Assembly (NCBI RefSeq): GCF_008831285.2
Contig: NW_022204508.1
Location: forward strand, 248,001-312,000
DNA from: Nymphaea colorata
Taxonomy: Eukaryota; Streptophyta; Magnoliopsida; Nymphaeales; Nymphaeaceae
Length of the DNA: 64,000 bases
Direction of reading: 5' to 3'
Part shown: piece after piece, positions 46,432 to 58,329 of the stretch
Layout of the letters: each line of letters opens with the position of its first letter
Position numbering within the stretch: position 1 is the stretch's first letter
The notes under the pieces: generated by a model
The model's input: the letters and a program-made list of their open reading frames with translations, nothing else
Databases searched by the model: none
Told to the model about the DNA's origin: nothing
Made by a program: the position numbers and the translations under genes

Positions 46432-49400
46432 ATGACAACAGTAATCGACACCCTTGTGCAAACACCTATTTCTATTCTGTTGGGGCTGTAGCCAGCTTGT
46501 TGGAAGAAAAGGTGGATCTCATCTTGAATGCCAAAGATGATCTCGAGGTGCTCTAGGAGAAGTTCAGATGCTTTCAGAAGGCCCTCAAAGTCACAGATCA
46601 GAAGCCCTTTTTCAGCAATGAGCACAACAGAGATCTGGAGGGAGAGCTGAAGGATGTTTTCAATGATGCCCAGGACATCATCGAACGATACCAAACCACA
46701 ATTGCACTTTGCAAAAGGGACAAGGTAAGGAAGCCCTGGACCACTCTGTGCCCTTGCTTTAAGGAACATGTATCTGAATCTTACCAACTTGGGAATGAAA
46801 TTAAAAAGATCAACCAAAGGCTTAATGAAATGGAACAACATAAGAAAATGATGGATTTGCACAACACAACACCAAAAGTTAAGAGTGAGGTTCCTATTGG
46901 TGGTGAACATGACAATTCTCGAGAGATAACCCATCTCATAGGTACTGCACAACCACCCACGGGTAGGGCAGATGATAAAGAGAAAGTAAAAGAACTCTTG
47001 TTTGATGGCTTCAATGAGAGTAGTGCGCTCGGAAAAGATGGTGTTTCTATTGTATCCATTGTAGGTCAAGGTGGGATTGGGAAAACAACTCTTGCAAAAA
47101 TGGTTTTTAATGAAGTCAAAGAACAGTTTGGGAACCGCAGGTGGTGGGTTTGTGTTTCAGAGAAGCCAAATCGTATGGGTTTGATGAAAAAGATATGCAA
47201 GGAATCGGTCAGAGAACTTAAGGGTACCACTTCCTTGTGTGATTTGTGCACACGATTACGGAGTAAGCTGTCAAAGAGAAAGTTCTTATTGATCTTAGAT
47301 GATCTATGTGAATTAGATGGGTGGTGGGGAGACTTAGCAGCCATCCTGTTGGGAGGTGCAAAGGAAAGCAAGATTTTGATCACCAATAGAAAGGTAGAAG
47401 TCTCCCAAGCGATTGGTGCTAAAATTCATAAATTGCCACAAATGTCTTTCGATGAAAGTTGGAGCTTGTTTCTGTGTGTGGCAAAGAAACAAGAACATGA
47501 ATTAGAGAGTCACCATTTGAAACGTATTGGGGAGAAAATAGTGGCGAAATGTGATGGGTTGCCACTTGTTGTTCAGATGGTAGGATCCTTAATGGGTACA
47601 AAAATGAAGACGAAAGACGACTGGGAAACCGATGAGAAGAGTGAGATCTGGGAATGGAAGATGCCTTCCTCAACATCATCATCCTCTGAAATATGTGGTA
47701 GCGTTCTTCCTGGTCTCATGCTGAGCTACGATGACTTGGCACATTATTTGAAGATTTGTTTTGTATATTGCTGCATTTATCCAAAGGATCATGAGATAAA
47801 AATGGATAGATTGGTCATGCAATGGATGGCACATGGATTGATTGACCAAAAGAAAGCCATTGATGTGGAAGTGACTGCTAACCAATGGATTAGTGACTTG
47901 ATAAATCGGTTCATGATTGAAGAAACTGAATATAAGGATCTCAAATTGCATGACATTTTGCATGACCTTGCCTTATATATAGGTGGAAAGGAATATAGTC
48001 ATGCCTCTGCTACTGAGCACACCCACCATCTGTCATTACTTGGTGTCGACAATGCAGAAGTGCAAAAGCGTAATGCCTGAAGAGCAGCAAATAAGTTGTG
48101 CACAATATTATGAGTGAGTTGCCTTTGGTTTATACTAAAGACTTAGCCAATTTCAAGTAGTCGAGAGTGTTGTCATTGAGGGAATGTCAGATCGATGAGC
48201 TGCCAAAGTCCATTGAAGACCTTGCACTTCTAAAATATTTGGATCAAAGCCATTCTCATGTGAGACGGTTGCCCAGTTCAATCGGCAGACTCCGTAACCT
48301 GCAAACATTGGATTAAGTAATAGCAGAATTGGAGAGTTGCCCAAGGAAATAGGCGAAGTGTGCAACTTGAGGTATCTTTGCCTGAAAGATGCAGAGAATT
48401 GGGATTTGTAGCTGAAGGCTTGGAGAAGCTTACTAATTTACGAACCTTGCATAGGTTTATGGTATGCGATGACAAGGGGGATACAAGAGGATGCAATATT
48501 AAGGAAATAAAAGACTTGAATAAGCTAAAGGGGGAATTGTAAATAGAAGGTTTGGGTGGGGGAAGGGTGAAAGTAATTGATGCACAGAAAGCAGAGCTTA
48601 AGGAGAAGAATGAACTAATTAAGGTGAAATTTGACTTCGAGGTGCGAGAGGATGATAAAGTTGGTAGTGCTTCTGAACAGAAGGGTTTGCTGGAGGCTTT
48701 GAAACCTCCACATGGCATAGAGAGGTTGGAAATTTGGTGTTATACAGGAGATAGGCCTGCATGGTATTCGGACACGAATTATGGGAAGCTGCGAACAGTA
48801 TGGCTGCTAAGTTGCCCATCAAGGGCAACAGTGATAGGAACTAAATCATTGGAAGAATTGGGGGTCAGCGACTGCCCAACATTGTGTGAATTACGGAGCA
48901 TGCCTTTGCTGAAGTCCTTGGAGATTTGGGAGTGTGATGGGCTCAACACGATTGGTGACTTGCCTGCATTGTAGTCGTGAGATGTAAAAGCTGAAGACTC
49001 GCTAACATGCCTGCATTGGAGTCGTTGGAGGTGAAGGGATGTGGTAGGGTAGAGCAAGTAGCTGATGATCACATGCCAGCTGTAAGGAGGTTGTGGTTGT
49101 CTGACCTGAACATTTTGAAGCAGCTCCCTAACCTCATTGATAGTGCAAGATTGGGATGGAAATTGCTTGAGCAACTACCTAACTTCATTGAGTTGGGGTT
49201 GGATTCAGAATTGCCCAAGTGCAAGATTGGGATGGAAATTGCTTTAGCAACTACCTAACCTCATTGAGTTGGGGTTGGATTCAGAATCAGCAGTACTACT
49301 TCCATCGCCATTGCCATCACAAGTACCCACATTTCTACCCTCCCTTACATGTCTGTATTTGAGAGGCAATAATGTTGATGAGGAGGTCAAATGGGGAAGG

Positions 49401-49730
49401 GTGCCCCAGTGGGTGTGGGGTTTCTCTCAACTGGAGGAATTTCACCTACACTCTTTCTCTAAGGACATTAGCTTGGGAGGCCACTGGCAATGCCTCCCGA
49501 AACTGAGAGGGCTATCGCTTTGGGATTTCCCCAATCTGAAGTCTCTGGTGAACGTGAATAATATTACTCCCCAACAACAACAAAATGAAACTACATGTCC
49601 CACCGATGCACAGCAACAGATCGCCTGCCTCTCCAACCTTCAATCGTTGACAATCGACTCATGTCCAGCACTCCATCTGCTGCAGGAGTTAACGGACCAT
49701 CTTGGGGAAAGACTAGACATATATAGATAA
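46432..49730 (+). pseudogene. NLR-B: CC-NB-ARC-LRR immune receptor, long NB-ARC open but LRR broken
   Basis: Start MTTVIDTLVQTPISILL at 46432 is followed by a one-base loss (about 46483) and a CAG-to-TAG change at 46554. From 46557 to 48080 one frame stays open: coiled-coil end, P-loop GQGGIGKTTLAKMVF, RNBS-A RRWWVCVSE, kinase-2 LLILDDLCE (W replaced by C), RNBS-B KILITNRK, GLPL DGLPLVVQMVGS, RNBS-D CFVYCCIYPKD, and LHDILHDLALYI at the MHD position (L in place of M). TGA 48078 ends it. The LRR part (48120-49730) is readable only with stops (48158, 48540, 48972) and frame changes. Its final LRRs and end (TAG 49728) match NLR-A. The open NB-ARC frame of about 500 codons could still give a truncated NB-only protein from ATG 46830; I regard that as possible but unproven. 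Confidence 0.93.
49143..49294 (+). repeat. 76-bp tandem duplication inside the NLR-B LRR
   Basis: gtgcaagattgggatggaaa starts at 49143 and again at 49219, and the whole 76-bp unit is repeated. Since 76 is not a multiple of three, the duplication itself shifts the frame. The same duplication is present in NLR-D near 63833, so it predates that copy. Confidence 0.92.
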
Positions 49731-51410
49731 TGTTACTGAAAATTAGTGACAAATTCTAATTAATTATTTTGGTTAAATATGTGTGTTTCCATTCATTGCC
49801 TCTTCTTTCTCCCTCTCCCTCTCCCTCTTGTTTGATTTCGGTCCGGTAAATTGAAGTGTTGTTGAACTGAACTGGCATACCTTTTATGCATCAACGGAGT
49901 CTTGTCTACCTCTTTTAACTTCCTCAAATTGATGACCAACTCTATGATTTTTTTTTTTTTTGTAATTGAAAACAAAGATCAATTTTGTGAATACCAGCAG
50001 GTACCATGTATAAATGATAAATCTGATGCTATTTGGGCCAAATAGAAGGCAATGTCCTTTTTTGGCTTGAATCTGTACAGATACTAAAAGTTACCTTTTT
50101 CCTTTAAGAAAATTTTTAAAAACAATTTTAAATATTATTTTGTTTTCAATCCATCAATTGATGCACAAAGGCCCTGATTTATTAGCTGATATGATAAAAT
50201 CCCAAGTTGGCCATTATTTGAGCGGCCTTCAAAGGTTTTCACATTTAGGCCATTAATATGCATTTAATGATCTTCATAAATTTAAAACACAAACCCGTAG
50301 TCTGAAAATGTGCCTACATTCTTAACTTTTAAGAAGATGCACTTGCTAGCACTATACACATTTCTTCAAAATTATATGAGATGTTTGAAAAAAAATTGGA
50401 AACTGCTTATAGTTGAAAATTTATAATTCATGCATTTTACAGTGTGTTTTTTAACTCAGATGGATATATGAAAGCATTGAAATTATAAAACTTTTTCCAA
50501 AGTGTAAGATTCTAAGAAATCACACCAACATGTCCATATGAGGCTTTTGGCATCGGTTGTTTTATGAGGAAGCAGGCCCTGCTGGATCACATGTTTCTCA
50601 GCAATTTACTTGATTATAATATGGCCAAAATTCAGTGACAGCAAGTGAATGTATAACACGCCTGGCTTGCCCCAGCCATCAAGATCCAAGCAAAAATGAA
50701 AAGAAAAAAATAGACTTTGTAGTTTGTAGACAGCGGTATGGACCACAATACATAATTGGCAAACAATCCCGTGCATTGCATGAACTTTATTTTCGTCAAA
50801 AAGAAAAAACACTTAAATTTGTTCAAGATAAACATCTGGGTTAAAATCAGACCCAACTATTCCACACCCTTCACACACTGATCAAAAAAGCTTCCAAAGC
50901 TGAAGCTTTCCTCTCTTATTTTCCTTTAATTTCTACAACTTGCTGTCCTTCTGTCGGCAAGCAGATTGCAAATGGGGTCGAGTTCTACTGTTATACAGAC
51001 ACACACACACACACACACATATATATTTATGTACATATATATAAGCCACAGCAACAACCGAGGTACTTAATGAACTGTACATTTTTACCACTGTGCGAAA
51101 AATGTTGGATTTCTTCTTTTAAACCCTCAACTGCAGCTTTATGTGTATGAAATCAAGAAAGCCAACATGAAAGCAAATTGCTAGAAAGACTAGCTAGAAA
51201 ATCTAGCCTGGCCATGTAATTGGTCTGAACCAACCTTGCCTGGCTAGTGCCACTTGATCTTAATTTGTTGCTATCGTTAGAGAGACCTTTCACACTTAGT
51301 ACTGAGCTCATGGTTCTGTCAAACAGAGTCTGTTGAAAAACAACAGCTGAACTAGATTTGTATGAGTCCCAGCGATCCTGATCCTAAGCCCAATCATGGG
51401 GACATCATGT
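49731..51410 (+). other. Tail of module B plus orphan NLR upstream module
   Basis: 49731-50690 matches the tail of NLR-A. 50690-51410 then matches the NLR upstream module again (tgccacttgatctt, then gagctcatggttctgtcaaac, then aacaacagctgaactag), as it does after NLR-A. Here homology ends near 51410 before any NLR start is reached. An AC run lies at 50999-51020. Confidence 0.7.
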
Positions 51411-51949
51411 TAAACGAGTACTAACTAAACGAGTTAAAAGAAACAGTACATATTTAGCATAAGCAAGCTAAATAAGTTGGGTTCGAGCTCGATGTTGTAT
51501 CGTCAAGTTGAGCTCCAGCTTGAGTTTTTTGAGTCAGTCAATATTTGATTTGATTTAAATTTATGTTCAATTTTAAACAAATGTCTATCCGATATCCATG
51601 TATTTTGGAAGTCGATTCTTAAAATATCAACTACTGTGGTTTGAAATGATTAGTTGTTTATTTAGAAGCTGGATTTGTATAGAGAATGCTAATTAAAAAG
51701 TCAAATTCATATAAAATTCAGATTATGAATACAAAAGTTAGATTGAAATGTTGCCACATTTGAATTCGTTTTGAAATAGGTGGACCATATCCAATAAATC
51801 GGACATTTATAGTTTGTGTATAGTTTCCAATTTCATCCCGTTCTTAATAAAACATGGGAGCCTACTGCTGGTCAGTTTGCATCGGTAACTGGACATTATA
51901 AAACGATACATATGGTCCAAATCCAATTTATTGGCATCCTAAGGCTTGG
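51411..51949. other. AT-rich intergenic stretch
   Basis: I see no gene. It includes a short gagctcgatg / gttgagctcc / agcttgag stretch (51480-51530) like the one near 34640-34770. Confidence 0.4.
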
Positions 51950-53390
51950 ATCATCAAAAAGAAAACATTATTGACATTTAAAAAAACGTCAATTAAAAAT
52001 GTCTAGACCACCATTAATAATTTTATTGATGGACGTCAGGATCCATGAGTGTAGATTGTGCTACTAAATATTTCAATGACGGGGTCCACTAGACCGTTAG
52101 TAGATGTCGAATTATACTAATGGCTGTTGCTGTTAGTGTATTGCATGGGGTAGCGACGCTTGCTTACATCAGTCAGTCATTTGTGCACTTACACTGAAAA
52201 TCGTGGCCATCTTGTATTGCTAAGGATTTACTGACACACCCGTAACGACTGGCTACCGTCAGTGCACTTTTTACTAACGGAAATACCCACCAGAAAAATT
52301 AATATTTAATATTGACAATTGCTTCCTGTCAGTAATAGCTATTTTATGGATGCTAGATTGCACTTTTACTGATGTGAGATACCTGTCAGTAAAAGGTTGT
52401 AATATGTTTTATATTATACTATATCATGTACAACCTGGAAAATAGGAATACAAAAAAACCTTGCACGATATCAATAACAGAACAAAATGCAATCAATGTA
52501 TTATACAGAACATATTATTGATTAACAGACAAATGAATTGATATTATCCTTAATAACAAGTACATATGTATGAATAAGTGTAACAAATTTTTCGATACAT
52601 GTAGCCCATCTTAGATATTCCAATGGTGTTGGTAATAATATTCAAAACATGAAACGAAGTCCAATAATCTAGACTTCAAATTTCATCTATACTTATCAAT
52701 GGCGTAAATCAGGCGGCAAAGTTGCATAGAACAAGTAAAATATGTTACAAGAAATGGTATGCATGATTTTAATAGAAAATATATTTGAAACTTAACCGAA
52801 TGATCCCACAAGTGAAGCTATAATTTGATTTACACTATCTATGAGCATATCTACCTTTGTACATTTAGTATCTACCTTGGGGACCTTAACACAAGTTGTC
52901 TCAAGCCCCTGATTGCAACAGAAAAATAAGGATAAGTGTTCATTGATGGAAGACGAAAAACCATCAGTCATAAAGGAAGATATATCATGAGAAACTGTGA
53001 GCAAGCTTTTAAACATATGCTGACAGAAGAAACAACGTCACCTAGATAAATACTGATGGCATTGATACGCGGTTCGTAAAAGTTGTATATTTATTGATGT
53101 GCTCAAGATAACTCAGTAAACAATGGGTTGTCTACACGTTTAAGGGAAGACTCACCATTAGTGACAGCGGAATCGAACATTAGTGATTCAATAAGCAATG
53201 ATGGTTCTCATTGGACGTTAGTGATACTCATTTCAATACTGATGGTTCCCATAATAGTTGGTAAATATCTAGTCTTTATAGATGCCCATGGACATGTCAT
53301 CAATCAACATGACGCTTTTCATTGTCACCGTCGTTAACTCGTCAACCGAATTTTTACTGATGGGTTTCCTTCTAGCCGTCCATTTTTTTT
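51950..53390. mobile_element. CACTA-like stretch with many ACTGA(C/T)-type motifs, non-coding
   Basis: Short motifs such as tttactgac, cgtcagtgcac, tttactaacgg, tactgatg, cctgtcagta and gacgttagtgatac are dense at 51950-52410 and again, mainly inverted, at 53040-53380. The AT-rich interior between (52410-53030) has none. Two motif-rich flanks around a poor interior resemble subterminal repeats of a non-autonomous CACTA (En/Spm) element. I did not find clear CACTA termini or a 3-bp target duplication, so both identity and borders are uncertain. Confidence 0.4.
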
Positions 53391-53639
53391 TTTTTGGTGG
53401 GAGTGGATCCCTGATGCATTCCACAAGATTCAAATATCTGCTCCATATTTAAATTTGGGCGCACAGGATCTCTTATTGTACAATAGGTTATCGGTCCAAC
53501 TTATCTTAATATTTGCTCCATATAAAATGGCATGTGTAATGTTCATCAGTAGCCATGTCTCCATTTACATCACACCCTTTCTTTGTCAACATATCTTTGG
53601 ATTTAAGCAAGGAGCTTAAAGTATAGTAATCACTCCAAA

Positions 53640-54000
53640 AGAGAAAGATTTAAAGAGAGACATTAACAAGAGAGATTAATAAAAGAGAGACAAAAACTAG
53701 AAAAAAAAAATGAGAGATTAGTTAAAGAAGAGGGAGAACAAAAAAAAACAAAGAAAGAAATAAAAAGAGTGAGAAAGGGAAGTTCAAAAAAGGAAAAGAT
53801 AGAGATTGAAAGAAAGAGCAAAATGAAGAGGAAAGTAAAAATTGGAGAGGTTAAAGAGAGAGCAACCTAAAAGAAAGAGTGGGAGAGAGAAAGATATTTG
53901 AAAGAGAGAGAATTAAAAAAATAGATATAGTTTCAAAAAAAAGAAGTAGTTGAAAAGACAGATATTTAAGAAAATACAGAAAGAGAGAATTAAAAAGACA
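53640..54000 (+). repeat. GA-rich polypurine tract (plus strand)
   Basis: About 360 bp almost only of A and G (agagagat, gaaagagaa, gggagagagaaaga words) with few pyrimidines. Such tracts can form triplex or H-DNA and are common in plant intergenic DNA. It has no coding value. A second one lies at 55886-56590. Confidence 0.85.
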
Positions 54001-54500
54001 AACTTGCATTGTTCATACTCCCATAGCTTTAAGAAAAATCCTTCTCTCTCCGAATCCATCTCTATGGATTAATTGGCTTGACATGAAATCAAAAAGTAAA
54101 AAAAAATAGAAAAGATCAACATACCTTGATAAAGTCGAAGAATAAATCACTTCTTTGCTTCCACTACCAAATAAGGTCATCAAATGAGGACTCCAATGAG
54201 TTGAAGAAAGTAGACAAGAGCCTTTCATGAGCTCCTCGATTATAAAAATTGAAGAAGAAGAAATACTGCAAGATTGAAAATGAGGAAGCACTGAAGAGAG
54301 ATATTAAAGTGAAAATAGGATAAGAAGAAAGTTTGGAGTAGGAGAGGGAAGACTCCAAGGGTTGTCAGGCATATTAGAAGGTAGAAATGAAAAAGTATTT
54401 ACAAAGAGAGAGGGCTCCAAGGGGTTGATGATGTATTAGAAGGTAGAAACAATGATTATTTATAGATGAAAAAGACCGAATGGCATTTTAGTCTTTTTTT
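54001..54500. other. Unassigned intergenic stretch
   Basis: I see no gene. Words such as gactccaa.gggttg and gaaggtagaaa are repeated at 54350-54385 and 54415-54450, a small local duplication of about 65 bp. Confidence 0.45.
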
Positions 54501-54808
54501 TAAGTATAATTAGTTATTAATTAGTTATTATTAGCTTCAAATTACATAATTACCTAATAAGGTTAAAATTGTTCAAAAAATTGAGCGAGAGTTTGACTGT
54601 GCCAAGGGCAAGCTATTCCCAAGCACCCAGCAAGCTAGGCCTGGCTGAGTTAGCTAAGTATAATTAGTTATTAATTAGTTATTATTAGCTTCAAATTACA
54701 TAATTCCCTAATAAGGTTAAAATTGTTCAAAAAATTGAGCGAGAGTTTGACTGTGCCAAGGGCAAGCTATTCCCAAGCACCCAGCAAGCTAGGTCTAGCT
54801 GAGTGGCA
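54501..54808 (+). repeat. 154-bp direct tandem duplication
   Basis: taagtataattagttattaa starts at 54501 and again at 54655. The unit runs through ttgagcgagagtttgactgt and cccaagcacccagcaagct. The copies are nearly identical, so the duplication is young or sequence-conserved. Confidence 0.9.
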
Positions 54809-55130
54809 GACAACAGACCTAAAAATGTGCTTCAGGCCAGCCACATGGCTTGTTTTGTCTGGCTGTAAGCCTAGCTGCAGGCGTAGCTTGGCTAGCCACA
54901 GACAGGCCTAGAATGGCCTGGCCAGAAACAGGCCGGCCACTGGCATATCCTAAGGAGGCAAGACCTGTTGAGCCAGGCCGGCCGGGGCCATACCTGGTTA
55001 AGCCAGGCTTGCGTTGTGGCCGCCGGTACAGCCTGGTGCGACCTAGCCTACCCATACCAAGCTAGGCTTGGCCAGGTCCTGTGCATAACCTGTCTTTTTA
55101 GGTACGGCCTGACAGTGTCTGGCTGCACCA
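54780..55130. repeat. GC-rich repeat of overlapping GGCCTGGCC/AGCCAGGC words
   Basis: A GC island in very AT-rich surroundings. Words like ggcctggccag, gccaggccggccgg, aagccaggctt and ctagcttggc recur on both strands, many of them self-complementary. Open frames on both strands (54819-55055 reverse, 54850-55065 forward) come from the composition. It continues the repeat words in the tail of the 154-bp duplication. I do not recognise a known element. Confidence 0.75.
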
Positions 55131-55885
55131 AATACTATACTATGGTATAGTATTGCTCAGGCTTCCTCTCTAGGAGATGGTAGAGTAAATTGCCATGGTC
55201 ATGAATTTTATAGAATTATCACAGGCGGACATGAAATGCCATTTAGATTCTCTACTTTGCGAAATTAAATTGAAATTTGACTAATCAGATTCTGTTGAAA
55301 GGAGAAGAATAAGAAGAAAGCAAGAAATATTCTACCTAGAAACTGCATATTGGACAACTAAGAGACGTAAGGACAGTCAACAATCTGATTTGCCTTCTCA
55401 CATTATTCTCAGCACTGCCTAATTTCTTCTATAACTCTGGCAAGTTTTTCAAGTTATTGGTATTTGTTTTTTTTAATATTTTAAAGCAAGAAAAATAATT
55501 ACTGCAAACAATATTAAAACAAATAATTTCTATTTAAAAAAATGAATCACAGTCTGGAAAAAAAAGACTATCAATATGTTCTTGATTACTGGATTGGGAT
55601 CTAAATGACTGAATGGTATTAAGTGATCACGTGCCACTGCGGGCAACATATATCTGGCACCATGTTACACTAGTTAGGATGTGATTTAGCAAGTTTTTTC
55701 ATCTTTACTTTAATATCATTCTTATTTTATTAGCTTACCCCTGCATGAGCGCACTTGCCTCTAATGTTCTTTTTTTTTTCCTTCTTAATTGTCAGTGAAG
55801 TACAGATCCAGGTGACGTAGAAGATTGGGGTTGAGGTTTTCTTCTGGATTTATTTAGCAGCAGTCATGGATCAATGTTGCATTTA
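55131..55885. other. Spacer with partial NLR-module homology
   Basis: Parts match the spacer upstream of NLR-A and NLR-B (ggattattacaaacagac-like words at 55210, then ctaatcagattctgttgaaa, then aagcaagaaaaataatta, then gaatcacagtctg), in decayed form. It is therefore a remnant of another module, the one leading to NLR-C. I see no gene. Confidence 0.55.
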
Positions 55886-56590
55886 TGTATAGAGAGAGAG
55901 AGAGAGAGCCAGCAAAGATCAACCTTATTCATAATAAAAGTTATATAGTAGTTCAACCTTATTTATAATGTTAAAAGAGACAGACAAGAGAGAGAGAGAC
56001 AGAGGGGGGGCGGAGGGAGGGAGACAGAGAGAGAGAGAGAGAGGCAAATCTAGGATAGACAGAAAGAGATTAATAATGGAGAGAAATTTTCATAGAGAAA
56101 TCATAAAGAAAGAGAAGGGAAGGTACAGAGGGAGAAATCAAATAGAGAGATTAATAACATTAAGAGAAAATGATGTTTTAAGAGAGAAATTGCCGAGAGT
56201 GAGATCGAAGAGATAGAAAAAGAGATCGTAAAAAAGAAATGAAAGGGAGGCAGAGAAAGAAAGGGAGACAACATGGGGGGGAGAGAGAGAGAGAGAGATT
56301 GACAGAGAGAATGAGAGATTTTAAGATACAAACAGAAGAGAGAGAGGGAGAGATTAACGAAAGAAAGATAAAGAGATTTTAAGAGAGAAAATTGAAGAGA
56401 GACAGCGAGAGAGAGAGTGACTCAGAAAAGAAATAAATTCAAGAGAAACGAAGAGAAAGTGATTTTCAGGCAAAAGAGAAAGATATTTAAAGGTGAGAGA
56501 TAAACCGAAGAGAAATAAAAAGAGAGATTTTAGGAGAGAAATTGAAAGAGGTGAGAGAAACAGGGAGATTCATAAAAGAGAGAAAAAATA
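55886..56590 (+). repeat. Long GA-rich polypurine tract
   Basis: About 600 bp of agagagag-type sequence with little C or T, interrupted at 55914-55970. The Arg/Glu/Lys-rich forward frame (55968-56216) and the Ser/Leu-rich reverse frame (56101-56331) come from this composition and are not genes. Confidence 0.88.
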
Positions 56591-57009
56591 AGTTTGTGTA
56601 TATTGCTTATGTAGGCAGATTCTCATTCCCTACTTTAGATAGATTGAAGTGCAATGGTTCTTCATGTATAAATGACAAGAGGAAGATGCAGATCACTTTT
56701 TTCGGTTTCTTGCTCTCTAGCAGTAATGATGTTTTCTAGCAGTAATGATGTTGACAATGGTAGCTAAGAACAACAGTGTTAAGCGAGGCTGGCAACAAGT
56801 GTTGGAAAGTTACTTTCCACACTGTCATTTGGTGCCTATGGACTTTCAAGAAATATGTTCATGTTTGGTAAAGCTAAAAACAGTATTTCTGCTGAAGCTG
56901 AGATGATTGGGAAGTGATTGCTGAGGAATAAAGAAACATTTCTTTATTTGGGTAAGATGTGGTTGAAACTGGGTGGTTTTGTACGTGACCGTAGAAGATA
57001 GGGATTGGG
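56591..57009. other. Unassigned intergenic stretch
   Basis: I see no gene. A 17-bp direct repeat (ctagcagtaatgatgtt) lies at about 56717 and 56737. Confidence 0.45.
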
Positions 57010-57485
57010 CCATATACCTTGCCAGCTTGTAGAGCACATGGGCTCACCATAGTCCAAATTAAGCAATGGGCACGTTGTACTTCTAATGCCAACCGACGGG
57101 TTTATTCTTTCTTATAAATTCAGCAACTAGAAATTAAAGAAGGGGGCAGACCATTAAATTGTACTAACAACCATAATGTACTGTTCTTACATAAACAGTG
57201 TGGTCATGAAATTGCAATGGTAGAACAACTTGATGGAGTACCAAATCCATGGAGCACTCTACTATTTATGGCTGTTCGCCACTGCCACTGTGGTAACCCA
57301 GATTCCAGTCGGATTTTTGAAATTTTTCCTTCGCATTTGAACTCCAAAGGTACAAATTTATAGGTATGGAAAAAAAAACTAGAGAGAAACTGGATACACG
57401 AAAATTTAAAACTAGCAGTTTTAATTGTTCTAAGTTTACCAAAAAATGTGGGTCATGAAATTCAATCCATGTCCAATAATTGTCA
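57010..57485 (+). repeat. NLR-flanking segment, paralogue of 18430-19250
   Basis: See 18430-19250 for shared blocks. It ends in atgtccaataattgtc and is then interrupted by a TA run (57488-57510). In the paralogue, the NB-ARC fragment follows at this point; here no NB-ARC is found. NLR-C has therefore lost its NB-ARC part. Confidence 0.78.
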
Positions 57486-57742
57486 TAATATATATATATA
57501 TATATATACTCAAGGAAAATCTTAATAACATTAGGCATGGAGAAAATGGTTTCAGACTTATTTTGATCTCAATTATTAGCTTGGTTCACCTACCAAATTA
57601 TTTTTAAGATAATATGTGAACGGTTAATTTAAAAAAAAACTGGTTTGAACGTTGGATTCAGACACAAGTAATTGCTGCTTTTGTTCTACCATCGTTAGCC
57701 AAATGCTTTTGCTAATATTATGCTCATCTCTCTCTCTCTCTC

Positions 57743-57783
<41 letters not shown>

Positions 57784-58329
57784 ATACACAACACACACTC
57801 TCATGTGACTTTATGCCGATCATAACATTATGACAAAGTTTGGATCTGGTTTAATGGATTCAATATTTACTTTTGTGACCGAGCCCAAATTTGACTCTAA
57901 AGTCCAGCAAATTGTTTGCAGCAGCATTTGGTCACATTCAATATCAAAATAAATGTGAGTTGAAGATTGAATATGCAAAATTTACAAAATCAGATAAACA
58001 AGAGCATTAACACGAAATCTGACAAACCTGAAAAGAGGAACTCTAAGAGATGTAGAAGGCTTCGGTTGGGGATTCTTTCCATCAGATTTATTTAACTGCT
58101 AGTAAATTAAATAATTTAACTTCTTCTTTAGCATAACTTAGTAAAAAAATGTGTGATTGAGTATTTTCCTTGTGCCATATTATTATAAACGTATTTCACC
58201 AGATTGAAGAGGGAAACGGGTCACACCACTACTGAAGGGAAAATTCATTTGAATGGCAGGCACAGACAGGACAAAATAAGCAGCAATTTGATTGAAGCCA
58301 AGGGCTGGATGACTTTTTATATTAAAGCC
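57486..58329. other. Intergenic stretch with CT/TA microsatellites
   Basis: It contains TA runs at 57488-57510 and 57748-57779 and a CT run at 57728-57745. No gene or NB-ARC homology is readable between the flanking segment and the LRR relic. Confidence 0.5.

Noticed and set aside
46368-47069. 233-codon frame on the reverse strand over NLR-B
   Set aside because: It is a mirror frame of the NLR coding region; a similar shadow exists over NLR-A.
54819-55065. Overlapping frames of 71-78 codons on both strands in the GC-rich stretch
   Set aside because: They mirror the palindromic repeat words; no start context, homology or splice signals.
55968-56331. Arg/Glu/Lys-rich and Ser/Leu-rich frames on opposite strands
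   Set aside because: Both are translations of GA-repeat DNA.
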